Source: CAZHAX01 sp964530325 (GTDB taxonomy: Bacteria > Chloroflexota > Anaerolineae > B4-G1). From it: DNA of 64,000 nt. Positions within the stretch are counted from its first letter, which is position 1. Each line of letters starts with the position of its first letter. Location of the stretch: contig CAZHAX010000011.1 of NCBI GenBank assembly GCA_964530325.1, positions 40,684 to 104,683 of the forward strand. The letters run 5' to 3'. Shown here piece by piece: positions 50,017-58,770 of this stretch. The position numbers and the translations under genes were made by a program. Under the pieces are notes generated by a model that was not told the DNA's origin, did no database searches, and saw only the letters and a program-made list of their open reading frames with translations.

Positions 50017-50045
50017 ATTGTACCGCCGTTTGGGCGCGGCGTCAA
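50017..50045 (-). promoter_or_regulatory. Promoter of the pdxS-tmk operon
   Basis: Minus-strand TTGACG (50045-50040), 17-bp spacer, TACAAT (50022-50017). The -35 overlaps the end of the upstream NTPase gene. Start near 50010, leader about 44 nt. Confidence 0.75.
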
Positions 50046-50563
50046 CGGCCGAGCCAGGCCAACACTCGCTGCGGGGCCTGATCGCGATTCTCAGCCGATA
50101 CGTGCCACGTCTCGACGTGCTGCAGCGCCTTCAGTCGATCGACCCAGGGATTGGGCTTCGTCATTGCGGCCGCCACAACCTCCTGCGGACCGCCGACTGC
50201 GTCCAGCAGCGCCTGCTTGAAGCCCTCGCAGAACAGCTCCATCTTACCGATCTCGTCGACAATAACGATCTGGCCAGCTGCTGCGGCGCGCTCCAGTGCA
50301 GCAACCCCAACGCTCTGGATGGCCTGCACGTCCACTCCATACCGACCCACGGACGGCCGCCCTGGCCCGCGCAGTTGGACGTGAGCCATCACTGCCTTGC
50401 GACCATCGAGCGTCACCAGGCGGAATCCCTCGCGTCGTCCTTCTCGGCGCATTTCCTCCGTGTAGAAGCCGCCGGCTCTCTCGCCGAGCAATGCAGCCAC
50501 CGCCTTGACGACGGTAGTCTTGCCGACGCCCGGCCTGCCGGTGAGAAGCAGACTGCGTGCCAT
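50042..50563 (-). CDS. THEP1-type nucleoside-triphosphatase
   Basis: A 173-residue P-loop NTPase of the THEP1/NTPase_1 family, which hydrolyses nucleoside triphosphates; biological role uncertain. Walker A LTGRPGVGKTT is at the N-terminus, GGFYTEEMRREGRREGF follows, and Walker B is IVIVDEIGKMELF. Length matches the family. It stands alone between the Band 7 gene and the pdx operon. Confidence 0.9.
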   Translation of the reverse strand: MARSLLLTGRPGVGKTTVVKAVAALLGERAGGFYTEEMRREGRREGFRLVTLDGRKAVMAHVQLRGPGRPSVGRYGVDVQAIQSVGVAALERAAAAGQIVIVDEIGKMELFCEGFKQALLDAVGGPQEVVAAAMTKPNPWVDRLKALQHVETWHVSAENRDQAPQRVLAWLGR

Positions 50564-50671
50564 AGCAGATCTCGTGGCGCATCCGAGCTGCGAGCGCGGC
50601 CCGTCCAGCCAGGTATGTGAAATGCGCGAGGAGGGCGCGGTGCGCGCGCCCCCCTCCGTTCGTTGACGTCC

Positions 50672-50687
50672 CGGGGCTTTCGCCCCG
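50672..50687 (-). terminator. GNRA-tetraloop hairpin after the Band 7 gene
   Basis: On the minus strand CGGGGC-GAAA-GCCCCG, a 6-bp GC stem closed by a GAAA tetraloop, about 40 nt after the Band 7 stop. No T-run; terminator or transcript-end stabiliser inferred. Confidence 0.45.
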
Positions 50688-50728
50688 ACGCGCTAGGTCC
50701 GACTGTTCGGCGGGCTTCTGCCCCGCTC

Positions 50729-51763
50729 CTATTCGAAAGAAGGTATAGGCACCAGCGGCGTGATACCATCGCCTGGCAGGATGCCCCAGGTTATCCCTTC
50801 CAGGTTGCGCACGAACTCCCATTGGACGAGCTGCGGGTACTGCTCCAGCGCCGCGCCGCGCGCCTCGATGCTGTAGGCCTCGGAGTCGGCCAGGAGACGC
50901 TGCCGCTCTGCATCAGCCCCGGCCAGCAGCTTGGTCCGCTCTGCCTCTGCCTCCGCCAGGCGGATCTGCCTTTCCTTCTCGTACTCAGCGGCTTCTGCCT
51001 GATACCTGGCCGTTTCGATCGCCTCCTGGGCTATCTGCTGTTGCTCGATAGCGTTGGTGTACTCGGCGTCGAAGTCGATCTTGCGAATCAGGAAGCTGTC
51101 CAGTCGAATACCATTGGGCTCGAATTCCTCGGACAGAGCTGCTCTGACAGCCAGCTCGTATTCGAGGATGCCCTCGCCGCTGTAGAGGTCCTGAGCGGAG
51201 TAGTTCTGGGCCAGGACGCGGGACGACCTGCGGGAGCTGGCCTTCACCACGTTCTCCACCACCCTGTCGACCGTCCCGATGTCCTGCACGATGCCCACCG
51301 CGTTCTCCGGTGGAATCACGAACAACACCGTGTACTTGACCGAGATCTGCTGCCCGTCCACGGTCTGCGCAGCGACGGCGACGTCCGTGTAGTCCGCGCT
51401 CGACGTGCCGGGGCTGTCGCTCGTCTCGTACGATTGCTTGACGGTGGGCACGATCACGACCTTGTCTATGAACGGCGTACGCCAGTTGAGCCCCGGCTGC
51501 ATAACGTCGCCGGTGAGCCCGCCGAAGCGCTTGACCAGGCCAACGGTGCCTCGCTCGATGGGAGTGTAGGCCTGCCCGTAGGCTATCACTCCGAATACCA
51601 GCAGAGCGGCCAGCAGGCCCAGCCCTATGCCTGGCCCCCAGCCTCCCACCTGGCGTCTCCTGGCGCTCAGCCAACCCATTACGACGGCGCCCACCACGCC
51701 CCCGATCACCAGCGAGATGATGATCGACGGCGCAGCAGCAGCCAAGAAGGCAAGCACTGTCAT
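50729..51763 (-). CDS. SPFH/Band 7 (prohibitin-like) membrane protein
   Basis: A 344-residue protein with two N-terminal membrane helices (about 12-33 and 46-65), a SPFH domain (about 66-240; IERGTVGLVKRFGG, QPGLNWRTPFIDKV) and a coiled-coil rich in Ala/Glu (YQAEAAEYEKERQIRLAEAE). Such proteins form oligomeric rings at membrane microdomains and modulate proteases or membrane order. ATG 51763 follows GAGGAGG. It probably belongs to the TPR-ndk-Band 7 transcript. Confidence 0.92.
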   Translation of the reverse strand: MTVLAFLAAAAPSIIISLVIGGVVGAVVMGWLSARRRQVGGWGPGIGLGLLAALLVFGVIAYGQAYTPIERGTVGLVKRFGGLTGDVMQPGLNWRTPFIDKVVIVPTVKQSYETSDSPGTSSADYTDVAVAAQTVDGQQISVKYTVLFVIPPENAVGIVQDIGTVDRVVENVVKASSRRSSRVLAQNYSAQDLYSGEGILEYELAVRAALSEEFEPNGIRLDSFLIRKIDFDAEYTNAIEQQQIAQEAIETARYQAEAAEYEKERQIRLAEAEAERTKLLAGADAERQRLLADSEAYSIEARGAALEQYPQLVQWEFVRNLEGITWGILPGDGITPLVPIPSFE

Positions 51764-51810
51764 CTCAATTCCTCCTCACAAAGAATGAGGCCGCCCGAGG
51801 CGACCATCGC

Positions 51811-52260
51811 TCATTCGAACACCCATCGATCCGTGTCGCGTGTGTAGGACAGGATTTCGTCGTCAGTGAAGAACAAGGGGATCTCGTAGGCGGCGGATTG
51901 CGCGCTGTCCGATCCGTGGACCAGGTTCCGGCCGACCTCGAGCGCGAGGTCGGCCCGGATCGTGCCCGGGTCAGCCTCAGCCGGCTTTGTCGCTCCCATC
52001 GTCCGGCGCACGATGTCGATGACGTCGTTCGCCTCCAGAACCATCACCACGACCGGGCTGGAGGTGATGTACCCTATCAGCTTCTCGTAGAAGGGCTTGC
52101 CCTGGTGAACTGCGTAGTGGCGTTCAGCCAAGGCCTTATCCATGTGCACGAGCTTCAGAGCGGCGATTCTCAGGCCTCGCCGCTCCAGACGGGCAACGAT
52201 CTCGCCGATCAGCCCGCGCTGTACGGCATCGGGCTTGATGATTACCAGGGTCCGTTCCAA
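51811..52260 (-). CDS. ndk: Nucleoside-diphosphate kinase
   Basis: A 149-residue NDK that balances nucleoside triphosphate pools. It starts LERTLVIIKPDAVQRGLIGEI, has the catalytic His in NLVHGSDS and the family segments RRTMGATKPAEADPGTIR. I chose TTG 52260, with AGGGAG five bases upstream, because the family begins here; an upstream in-frame start would add 19 unrelated residues. It follows the TPR gene by 22 nt. Confidence 0.96.
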   Translation of the reverse strand: MERTLVIIKPDAVQRGLIGEIVARLERRGLRIAALKLVHMDKALAERHYAVHQGKPFYEKLIGYITSSPVVVMVLEANDVIDIVRRTMGATKPAEADPGTIRADLALEVGRNLVHGSDSAQSAAYEIPLFFTDDEILSYTRDTDRWVFE

Positions 52261-52282
52261 GACTGCTCCCTTCGCGCGACTC

Positions 52283-54994
52283 CTACAGCCCTTCCAGGGC
52301 CTGGCGGTAGATATCAAGCGCTTCGTCGAGCCGGCCGGCCTTCATGTAGGCGTCGCCGAGCGCTCGTCGAGCAGCGGCATCGTCCGGCTTCTTCGCCCGC
52401 TTCTCCAGATCGGGAATGACCTTGTCCAGGAGTTCCCCAGACTTGATCAGGCGTCCGTACGCCTCGAGGGCCTCCTCATGCAGCTCTGCCCTCCATAGGT
52501 CGCGTGCCAGCGATAGCCAGGCTTCGTGGTCACGCGGGTGCTGCTTCAGGTAGGCCCGGTTCGCCGCGAACTGAGCGGGCTCGGCCGGCGCGGCCGCGGA
52601 CTCCGGCGCCCGGATAGCCCGGGGCTGATCCTCGACCGGAATCGAAGGACCAGGGGCCCCCTCTACCGCCACCTCTTCCAGAGCGGGCGCCGGGCCCTCT
52701 GGCATAGCAGCAAGCAGGTCTTCCCAATCCTGGTCGCCGACCGGCGCTTGCGCAACCGGGGCCGGGGCTACTCGCTCCGGCGGGATAGGCGGTCCGGCCG
52801 AGGGCCCCATCTCGCCGAAAGTCGTCCAGCCGAAAGCCTCCTCAGGAGCGGGCGCGGCCATCTCAGGCGGCGGAGGCGCCGTCACCGGCACGGCCGGCTC
52901 CGCGGAGGCCGCCATCTCCTCCTCGACTCCGAGCAGATTCCAGCCGAACACCTCTCCCTCGCTGGCGATATCGCTTTCGTCTGGTGCGACTATTCCCACA
53001 ACCTCGAGCGGCGGCTCCACCGCTGTGTCCTCCGTGATCAACGGCGCCTCTTCCTGCAGAGCGGCCCAATCGAGCACAGCGTCGCCAGTCGGTTCACCAA
53101 CCGGCTCCAGAGAAGCGGTGGTGTCGTCCGGCGCCTGTTCGACGGAGATAGCCTGGGAGGGCTGCTCTCCGAACAGCGTCCATCCAAATGCCTCGGCCGC
53201 GATCGCCTCGTCAGGAGTGGCCAGCTCCCCGAGGCCGGCCTCGAGATCGGCCGCATCCTGGGCGGCAGTCAGGCCGGCAAGCTCGGCCAGGGCGGCCTCC
53301 GCCTCAGCTGCAGAGGGTATGCCTTCCTCCTGGCGAGCAGTCAGCCCTTCAACCCAAGCCATGGCCTGTTCGTCGAACAGAGCCGCATCCTCGCCAGGCG
53401 CCTCTTCCTCTTCCTCGACGGGCTTGACGCCCATCTGCACGAGCCACTCGGGCAACCCTTCATCGGCTGGTTGGGCTGCCGGCTCAGGCTCAACGGCAGC
53501 CCGGGCGGCCGCTGCGGCCAGCCACTCGGGCAGCTCTCCCTCGGTCTCAGGCTGGAAGTGCGCAGCCGGCTCGGCCTCTGCCCCGGCCTCTGGTGGTGCA
53601 CCCGCCACAGTGTCCGCGGCGTAGTCGAGTATGGGAGGCTCCGGGGCGGGCGCTGGGGTCGCCGGTTCGGGTCGAAGCGCCTCCAGCCATTCCGGAGCCT
53701 CTCCCTCGCCGGGCAGGCTTGGTTCTTCATCGCCCGCCAGGGCGTTCATGCCGAGGCCGGCAAGCCACTCTGGCGATTGATCCGCTTCGTCGATTGCTGT
53801 CAGCTCTTCGTCGCCGATATCCTCAAGCCCAAGGCCGGCCAGCCATGCCGGCTCCTCTTCGATGTCGCCCAGCCAGGCGACGTCACTATCGTCGCCGGGT
53901 GCCGCTGTAGGCGGCACGGCTTGGGCGGGCAGGCCTACGTCGCCGAAACCTGTCGGGGTGGGTGGCTCCGCAGCCGGCACTGCGCCGGACTCGGCCAGCC
54001 AATCGGGCAGCGCCGGGGCCGCAGGGGCAGCTTCCGGTTGCGGGAGCGCCGCCGGCGACTCGTTGCCCAACCCCACCTCCTCCAGCCACGGCGGGATCTC
54101 GATCTGGGCCTCCAGTGCCGCGGCTATGTCCAACACCTCTGCTTCGCCGTCTGTCACCGGCTGGGCCCCGCCCGGCCCGACCACTCCAGACAGCCAGCCG
54201 GGCAGCTCGCCACCCTCGGCTGCGGGCGTCTCGGGCGCGGCGATGTATACCTCCTTCGGCGGCAAGGGGGATGCCGACCCGAAGAGCTCCTGCGCCATCT
54301 TGTTCTCCGGGTCGACCGCCTCCGCACGCTGCAGGTACGCGGCCCCATCGTCCCGGCCGCCGCTGGTCCATATCTCGCCCAGGATCAGATTGGCCTTGAG
54401 GCAGTATGGGAGCCTTTCCAGGAGTTCCAGGCAGACCTGCGCCGCCTCCACACGCTGGTTGTCGCGCCAGAGGGCCTCGGCCAGGCCCAGGCTGACTTCA
54501 GCCCGATCGGGATCCTGAGCCAGCACTTCCCGGAACTGCTCGATCGCCTTCGAGAGGAGGTCTCCTCTTATATACATCCAAGCCAGAGCCGCCGGCGACA
54601 GCGGCACCTTCTTGGGCTCTGCCCCGTCGCGCTTGCTGTAGAGTTTCCTGAGCTCTGCCTCTACCGGCCCGGTACCCCCGGTGAGCTCGACGGCGCGCTG
54701 GAGGTAGGCAACCGCCTGCTCCATCTCGCCGCGACGGTCGTGTACTCCGCTCAGGCCAGCCCAGGCGATCACGTCTTCGGGATTGCAGCTCAACACGCGC
54801 TGCAACAGGTCAACGGCGAAGTCGTACTGGCCGGCTTCAAGCGCCGCCCGCGCCATCAGGCGGTATGTAGACACGCACTTGGGGTACTGGGACAGCACGT
54901 GCTTTGCGTTCGCCACAGCAGTCGCATAGCGGCCGTTGTCGATCGCGTCCGCTATGCGCGCGCTGTACTCGCGGAGGCTTGTCTCTGTCGCCAT
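52283..54994 (-). CDS. TPR protein with acidic low-complexity core carrying WL and FGW motif arrays
   Basis: A 903-residue protein without signal peptide. TPR-like repeats fill residues 1-245 (PEDVIAWAGLSGVHDRRG, DPDRAEVSLGLAEALWR) and about 805-903 (MKAGRLDEALDIYRQAL). Between them is a Pro/Ala/Glu-rich, probably disordered region with nine short motifs of the form xPxWLxx (for example LPEWLAAA, IPPWLEEV, LPDWLAES) and three of the form (E)xFGWxxxG (EAFGWTLFGE, EVFGWNLLGV, EAFGWTTFGE). TPRs suggest a scaffold, and the tryptophan motifs look like docking sites, but no partner is known to me. It leads the TPR-ndk-Band 7 run and has its own promoter. Confidence 0.85.
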   Translation of the reverse strand: MATETSLREYSARIADAIDNGRYATAVANAKHVLSQYPKCVSTYRLMARAALEAGQYDFAVDLLQRVLSCNPEDVIAWAGLSGVHDRRGEMEQAVAYLQRAVELTGGTGPVEAELRKLYSKRDGAEPKKVPLSPAALAWMYIRGDLLSKAIEQFREVLAQDPDRAEVSLGLAEALWRDNQRVEAAQVCLELLERLPYCLKANLILGEIWTSGGRDDGAAYLQRAEAVDPENKMAQELFGSASPLPPKEVYIAAPETPAAEGGELPGWLSGVVGPGGAQPVTDGEAEVLDIAAALEAQIEIPPWLEEVGLGNESPAALPQPEAAPAAPALPDWLAESGAVPAAEPPTPTGFGDVGLPAQAVPPTAAPGDDSDVAWLGDIEEEPAWLAGLGLEDIGDEELTAIDEADQSPEWLAGLGMNALAGDEEPSLPGEGEAPEWLEALRPEPATPAPAPEPPILDYAADTVAGAPPEAGAEAEPAAHFQPETEGELPEWLAAAAARAAVEPEPAAQPADEGLPEWLVQMGVKPVEEEEEAPGEDAALFDEQAMAWVEGLTARQEEGIPSAAEAEAALAELAGLTAAQDAADLEAGLGELATPDEAIAAEAFGWTLFGEQPSQAISVEQAPDDTTASLEPVGEPTGDAVLDWAALQEEAPLITEDTAVEPPLEVVGIVAPDESDIASEGEVFGWNLLGVEEEMAASAEPAVPVTAPPPPEMAAPAPEEAFGWTTFGEMGPSAGPPIPPERVAPAPVAQAPVGDQDWEDLLAAMPEGPAPALEEVAVEGAPGPSIPVEDQPRAIRAPESAAAPAEPAQFAANRAYLKQHPRDHEAWLSLARDLWRAELHEEALEAYGRLIKSGELLDKVIPDLEKRAKKPDDAAARRALGDAYMKAGRLDEALDIYRQALEGL

Positions 54995-55080
54995 CAGCTA
55001 TCCATGCGAGCGACGATCGGATTCGCTACGCTCCACGACAGCGCGACCCTCCCTGTAGAGTCGCGCATGCGTCCATTCTG

Positions 55081-55109
55081 ATTATGCAACGTCTGGGCCA
55101 AAAAGTCAA
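55081..55109 (-). promoter_or_regulatory. Promoter of the TPR protein gene
   Basis: Minus-strand TTGACT (55109-55104), 17-bp spacer, CATAAT (55086-55081). The -35 overlaps the stop of the deacetylase gene. The leader of about 80 nt holds a hairpin (GCGCGAC / GTCGCGC, 55041-55066). Confidence 0.72.
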
Positions 55110-56134
55110 TCCAAGCCGTGTAGCTCCTTGAGGTGGGCTATCACATCGCCGGGCACGCCTCCCGTTTGCGGCGGAACGCCAAGTGGATCCAGCACCGTAT
55201 CCTCGCCCAGCATGGCATAGAAGGCGTTTAGCACGCCTGCGGCGAGGACGTCCCGCCGATAGCCTCCTTCAAGCGTGAATACGATCCTGCCATCGCAGAG
55301 CGTATCCGCCAGGCGGACCAACTCCCTCTGGAGAGCGGCGTAGCCGGCGAGGGATAGGTTCATCTGGGCCAGCGGATCCTTCCAGTGGGCGTCGTAGCCG
55401 ACCGAGACAAGAATGAGATCGGGCGCGAATCGCCTGGCCAGCGGCCAGACGAGCTCCTCGTAGACCTTGGCGTATCCGGAATCGCCGATGCCGGGGGGCA
55501 GGGGCACGTTCAACGTGGTGCCCTCTCCATCGCCACAGCCACGCTCCTGCCAATGGCCAGTCCCCGGGTAGTACGGGTATTGGTGAGTGGAGAAGTAGAA
55601 GACGGCCGGGTCCTGAGCGAAGATCTCTCCTGTTCCGTTGCCGTGGTGCACGTCCAGGTCAGCGATGAAGACGCGGCCGACCGTCCCGCCTGACAGCGCA
55701 GCACGGGCCGCCACGGCTACGTTGTTGAACAGACAGAAGCCCATGCCCCGGTCCGCTGTGGCGTGGTGGCCCGGTGGGCGAACGAGTGCGAAGGCGTTCT
55801 TCACTTCTCCGGCCAACGCTGCTTCGACTGCGCGGACGACTCCACCGGCGGCCATCGCGGCCGCGTCGTAGGAGCGTGGGCAAACGTAGGTGTCTGCGTC
55901 GAGCTGGCCTCCACCAGACTCGGCCACCTGCCGCACGCGCTCGATATGTTCACGAGTGTGCACCCGCTCAAGCTCAGCGACCGTAGCAGGCCGCGGCTCA
56001 AGCAGCTCCAGTCTCGAAGCCAGGTCGGATTCCTCAAGCGCGTCTATCACGCTGCTGAGCCTCTGGGCGTTCTCCGGGTGAGACGGCAGGTCGTGCTCCA
56101 GGTAGATCGGATCGTATACATAGGCAGTAGCCAT
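55106..56134 (-). CDS. Histone-deacetylase-family amidohydrolase (AcuC/acetylpolyamine type)
   Basis: A 342-residue zinc amidohydrolase. Catalytic and metal motifs are RPPGHHA (His pair), FNNVAVAA, DLDVHHGNGT (zinc-binding Asp and His), SVGYDAHWKDP (zinc-binding Asp) and TLEGGYRRDV (active-site region). Bacterial members deacetylate polyamines, protein lysines or other small molecules; the target here is unknown. I chose ATG 56134 with AGGAG upstream, which removes 28 residues of non-family sequence from the longest frame. A GNAT-rich neighbourhood makes reversible acetylation plausible but is only circumstantial. Confidence 0.92.
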   Translation of the reverse strand: MATAYVYDPIYLEHDLPSHPENAQRLSSVIDALEESDLASRLELLEPRPATVAELERVHTREHIERVRQVAESGGGQLDADTYVCPRSYDAAAMAAGGVVRAVEAALAGEVKNAFALVRPPGHHATADRGMGFCLFNNVAVAARAALSGGTVGRVFIADLDVHHGNGTGEIFAQDPAVFYFSTHQYPYYPGTGHWQERGCGDGEGTTLNVPLPPGIGDSGYAKVYEELVWPLARRFAPDLILVSVGYDAHWKDPLAQMNLSLAGYAALQRELVRLADTLCDGRIVFTLEGGYRRDVLAAGVLNAFYAMLGEDTVLDPLGVPPQTGGVPGDVIAHLKELHGLD

Positions 56135-56189
56135 CGTGCTCTCCTGTCGGCGGTCCCCCAGAGGTGTGACTGGGCGGGAGTCCCAGTTC

Positions 56190-56218
56190 ATTCTAACACT
56201 GGCGCGGCAGCCAAGCAA
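56190..56218 (-). promoter_or_regulatory. Candidate promoter of the deacetylase gene
   Basis: Minus-strand TTGCTT (56218-56213), 17-bp spacer, TAGAAT (56195-56190) with TGT before it (extended -10), which could compensate for the weak -35. Leader about 49 nt. Confidence 0.55.
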
Positions 56219-56298
56219 CCTTCCGCGGCGTCCGACAGGGACCTACCGGGCAGCCGGCCTGGCTGGCGAGTGGCGAAGCCTCGCTCCGGCACGCCTCG

Positions 56299-56327
56299 TT
56301 GACAACGCATCGAGCCAGAGGTAGAAT
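56299..56327 (+). promoter_or_regulatory. Promoter of the DUF1385-nitroreductase pair
   Basis: Perfect TTGACA (56299-56304), 17-bp spacer, TAGAAT (56322-56327). Start near 56334, about 24 nt before the TTG start. Confidence 0.8.
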
Positions 56328-56357
56328 TCCGCCACATCCGAGCAGAGGAGGGATTGG

Positions 56358-57248
56358 TTGAGCGAGACCACGAGCTACGGCGGGCAGGCGGTCCTCGAGG
56401 GCGTGATGATGCGCGGAGCGCGGACGATGGCCGTCGCTGTGCGCCACCCAGACGGGCACGTCGTGATCGAAACCGAGCCGCTCGATAGCAGACTCTACAC
56501 CGGACCCATCTCCCGCATTCCGCTGGTGCGTGGTGCGCTGCGGCTCTGGGACACACTCCGTCTGGGCATGAAGGCACTGGGTACTTCGGCTGAGGTGGCT
56601 GCAGGGGAAGAGGCACAGCTATCCAACGCCGCCATATCAGTGACCATGGTCATAGGCATAGCCGGCGGCATCGGGCTCTTCGTCCTGCTGCCGGCCTTAC
56701 TGACAGACCTCATCTCTGCCTACGTTCCACATGAATGGATGAAGAGCCTGGTCGAGGGCATCGTGAGGCTGTTGCTCGTCGTGGGCTATGTCTGGGCGGT
56801 GGGCCTGGTGCCCGATATCAAGCGTGTCTACGCCTATCACGGGGCAGAGCACAAGGCAGTGAATGCGCTCGAGGCAGGGGCCGAGCTCACCGTGGAGCAG
56901 GTTCGCCCCTTCTCAACCGCTCACCGGCGCTGTGGCACCGCCCTTCTGCTGACGGTGGCGGTGCTGGCGATCGTCGTCTTCGCCCCCTTGAGCGGTCTTC
57001 CAGCGGTCTGGAGGATAGTCAGCCGAATCGCCCTCCTGCCTTTCCTGGCCGGGATCTCCTACGAATTCATTCGCTTCACCGCACGCTTCGCCGACGTGGG
57101 GCTGGTGCGAGTGCTGACGGCACCCAATCTGGCCCTGCAGCGCCTCACGACGAGGGAGCCGGACGACTCTATGGTGGAGGTAGCGATCGCCGCGCTGAAG
57201 GCTGTGCTCAAGGCTGAAGCTCCCGCCCCGGCCGAAGCCACCGCATGA
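56358..57248 (+). CDS. DUF1385 family membrane protein
   Basis: A 296-residue protein of the DUF1385 family, whose function is not established. It begins YGGQAVLEGVMMRGARTMAVAVRHPDG, has membrane helices at about 90-120, 135-155, 195-215 and 222-245, and the family's conserved YHGAEHKAVNALEAG with His/Glu residues that may bind metal, followed by FSTAHRRCGT. TTG 56358 is chosen because AGGAGGG lies five bases upstream and the protein begins in register with the family. The stop overlaps the next gene (ATGA). Confidence 0.88.
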   Translation: MSETTSYGGQAVLEGVMMRGARTMAVAVRHPDGHVVIETEPLDSRLYTGPISRIPLVRGALRLWDTLRLGMKALGTSAEVAAGEEAQLSNAAISVTMVIGIAGGIGLFVLLPALLTDLISAYVPHEWMKSLVEGIVRLLLVVGYVWAVGLVPDIKRVYAYHGAEHKAVNALEAGAELTVEQVRPFSTAHRRCGTALLLTVAVLAIVVFAPLSGLPAVWRIVSRIALLPFLAGISYEFIRFTARFADVGLVRVLTAPNLALQRLTTREPDDSMVEVAIAALKAVLKAEAPAPAEATA

Positions 57249-58087
57249 CCCGGGACACGGACATGCGCGCCGCGATCCGCCTGCGGACCAGCGTGCGCAG
57301 CTACTCCAGCCGCCCGGTTCAGCAGGACTTGCTCGAGCGCCTGCTCGCGCTGGGCAAGGACGCTACCCATTTGACGCCGGTGTGCCCGCGAATCATACTT
57401 GTCACCGGCGTCGATGAAACGAGACACATCCTCACCCACATCGTCGGCTCCTACGGCCTGGTGCGCAACGTGCCCCACTTGCTGGTAGCACTGCTGCCTG
57501 AGGAGAGCCCTCGCGCCCAGGTCGATGCTGGATACGTGCTGGAGCAGGTTGTGCTGGAAGCGACGCTCCTCGGCCTAGGCACGTGCTGGATCACGGGCAC
57601 GTATGATGCCGGGCGGGCCGGGGAATCGGTCCGGCTGGCGCCGGGCGAGGTCGCTGGCGCGGTCTGCGCGGTGGGCCACGCCGGATCGGGCGGGTTTGAT
57701 CGGCTCCACGATACGGCGGTTCGCCGCCTGGCACGAGGCGATCGCCGCAAGGCGCTGACGGAGATTGTGTTTGCCCAGAGGTGGGGGGGGCCGTGGTCAC
57801 CCGAAGGCGCCGACCCCAGGCTGGTCGAGGTGCTCGAGTGCGCGCGCCTGGCCCCTTCCGCGGCCAACCGCCAGCCCTGGCGGTTGGGGGTGGCGCCCGG
57901 CCGGATGTCGCTGGCTCTCGCCCGGGCCAGCTACTTCGACGCTGGGATTGTCATGGCGCACGTCGCGCTGGTCTCGGAACAGCTCGGCCGCCCGGGGCAC
58001 TGGGAGCTCCGCCTGGGCGACGAGGCGCTGGCCAGAGAGCTGGCGCTGCCCTCCGGCGCGATCGCCGTGGGCATCTTCCACGCATAG
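57245..58087 (+). CDS. Nitroreductase-family protein, double-domain (TM1586-like)
   Basis: A 280-residue protein of the long putative-TM nitroreductase type, in which two half-domains sit on one chain. The first half has IRLRTSVRSYSSRPV and GLGTCWITGTYD; the second has ARLAPSAANRQPWRLGV. The family binds FMN or has lost it. Length fits the TM1586-like group. It is translationally coupled to the DUF1385 gene by ATGA, so the two products may act together. Substrate unknown. Confidence 0.82.
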   Translation: MTRDTDMRAAIRLRTSVRSYSSRPVQQDLLERLLALGKDATHLTPVCPRIILVTGVDETRHILTHIVGSYGLVRNVPHLLVALLPEESPRAQVDAGYVLEQVVLEATLLGLGTCWITGTYDAGRAGESVRLAPGEVAGAVCAVGHAGSGGFDRLHDTAVRRLARGDRRKALTEIVFAQRWGGPWSPEGADPRLVEVLECARLAPSAANRQPWRLGVAPGRMSLALARASYFDAGIVMAHVALVSEQLGRPGHWELRLGDEALARELALPSGAIAVGIFHA

Positions 58088-58144
58088 CCCCCGCCGGCAG
58101 CCCCGCGCCGGGCGCTCGTATCATATGATCCTCTAACGGCCCTC

Positions 58145-58175
58145 TTGCGTCTGTCTAACCCTGCTCTGCAATAAT
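58145..58175 (+). promoter_or_regulatory. Candidate promoter of the hsp20 pair
   Basis: TTGCGT (58145-58150), 19-bp spacer, and TGC-AATAAT (extended -10, 58167-58175). No CIRCE element or HrcA-type inverted repeat is seen. A 10-bp palindrome ATCATATGAT (58120-58129) lies upstream. Confidence 0.4.
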
Positions 58176-58240
58176 GATAGTGACTGGGGCCGCATCGGGA
58201 TATGTGGCCTCTGGACATTCTGAGAGCAGGGAGGTGTGAG

Positions 58241-58705
58241 ATGGCTAGCTTGGTACGTTGGGAGCCCTTTGGAGACCTAGTAAGCCTGAGACACGCCATG
58301 GGCCGGCTGTTTGATGATAGCTTCGTCCGACCGCGTGGCTGGCTGACTGGATCCGCCGCGGGCGACGGGGCGCTGGCTGTCGATATGTACGAGACTGACG
58401 ACGCAATCGTGGTCAGCTCGGCAGTCCCCGGTGTAGATCCTGAGGACATCGACATCAGCGTGACCGGCGACCTGTTGACGATCAGGGGCGAGACGAGCGC
58501 CGAAGAGGAGATCAACGAGGACAACTACATCTGCCGCGAGCGGCGCCACGGGTCGTTCTCGCGCTCGCTCAGGCTGCCGCTTGCCGTAGTTGCGGACAAG
58601 GCGGAGGCCGAGTTCGAGAACGGCGTCCTGAGGCTGACTCTCCCAAAGGCTGAGGAGGTCAAGCCCAAGTCGATCGAGGTCAAGTCGAAGTCAAAGGGCA
58701 AGTAG
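58241..58705 (+). CDS. Small heat-shock protein Hsp20 (first of two)
   Basis: A 154-residue alpha-crystallin-type holdase chaperone. The N-terminal arm (WEPFGDLVSLRHAMGRLFDDSF) precedes the alpha-crystallin domain (about 48-140), with VDPEDIDISVTGDLLTIRGE and the closing ENGVLRLTLPKAEE. The C-terminus is Lys-rich. Forms large oligomers that bind unfolding proteins. ATG 58241 has AGGGAGG six bases upstream. A second hsp20 follows after 65 nt. Confidence 0.95.
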   Translation: MASLVRWEPFGDLVSLRHAMGRLFDDSFVRPRGWLTGSAAGDGALAVDMYETDDAIVVSSAVPGVDPEDIDISVTGDLLTIRGETSAEEEINEDNYICRERRHGSFSRSLRLPLAVVADKAEAEFENGVLRLTLPKAEEVKPKSIEVKSKSKGK

Positions 58706-58711
58706 AATAGG

Positions 58712-58741
58712 CTGCGGAGGGGGCTGCGGCTCCCTCCGCAG
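58712..58741 (+). terminator. Hairpin between the two hsp20 genes
   Basis: Perfect 10-bp stem CTGCGGAGGG / CCCTCCGCAG with a 10-nt loop. It may attenuate transcription or stabilise the first hsp20 message, giving unequal levels of the two chaperones. Confidence 0.55.
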
Positions 58742-58770
58742 GCTTCTAAGATATGTGTGGAGGTGCTGAG

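Noticed and set aside
52526..55081. 851-residue plus-strand open frame opposite the TPR gene
   Set aside because: It is antisense to a gene with clear TPR repeats and promoter; its translation is Arg/Gly/Leu-rich without domains, as expected from GC-rich codon mirroring.
58120..58129. Palindrome ATCATATGAT upstream of hsp20 as heat-shock operator
   Set aside because: Only 10 bp, lies upstream of the candidate promoter and does not resemble CIRCE or other known operators.
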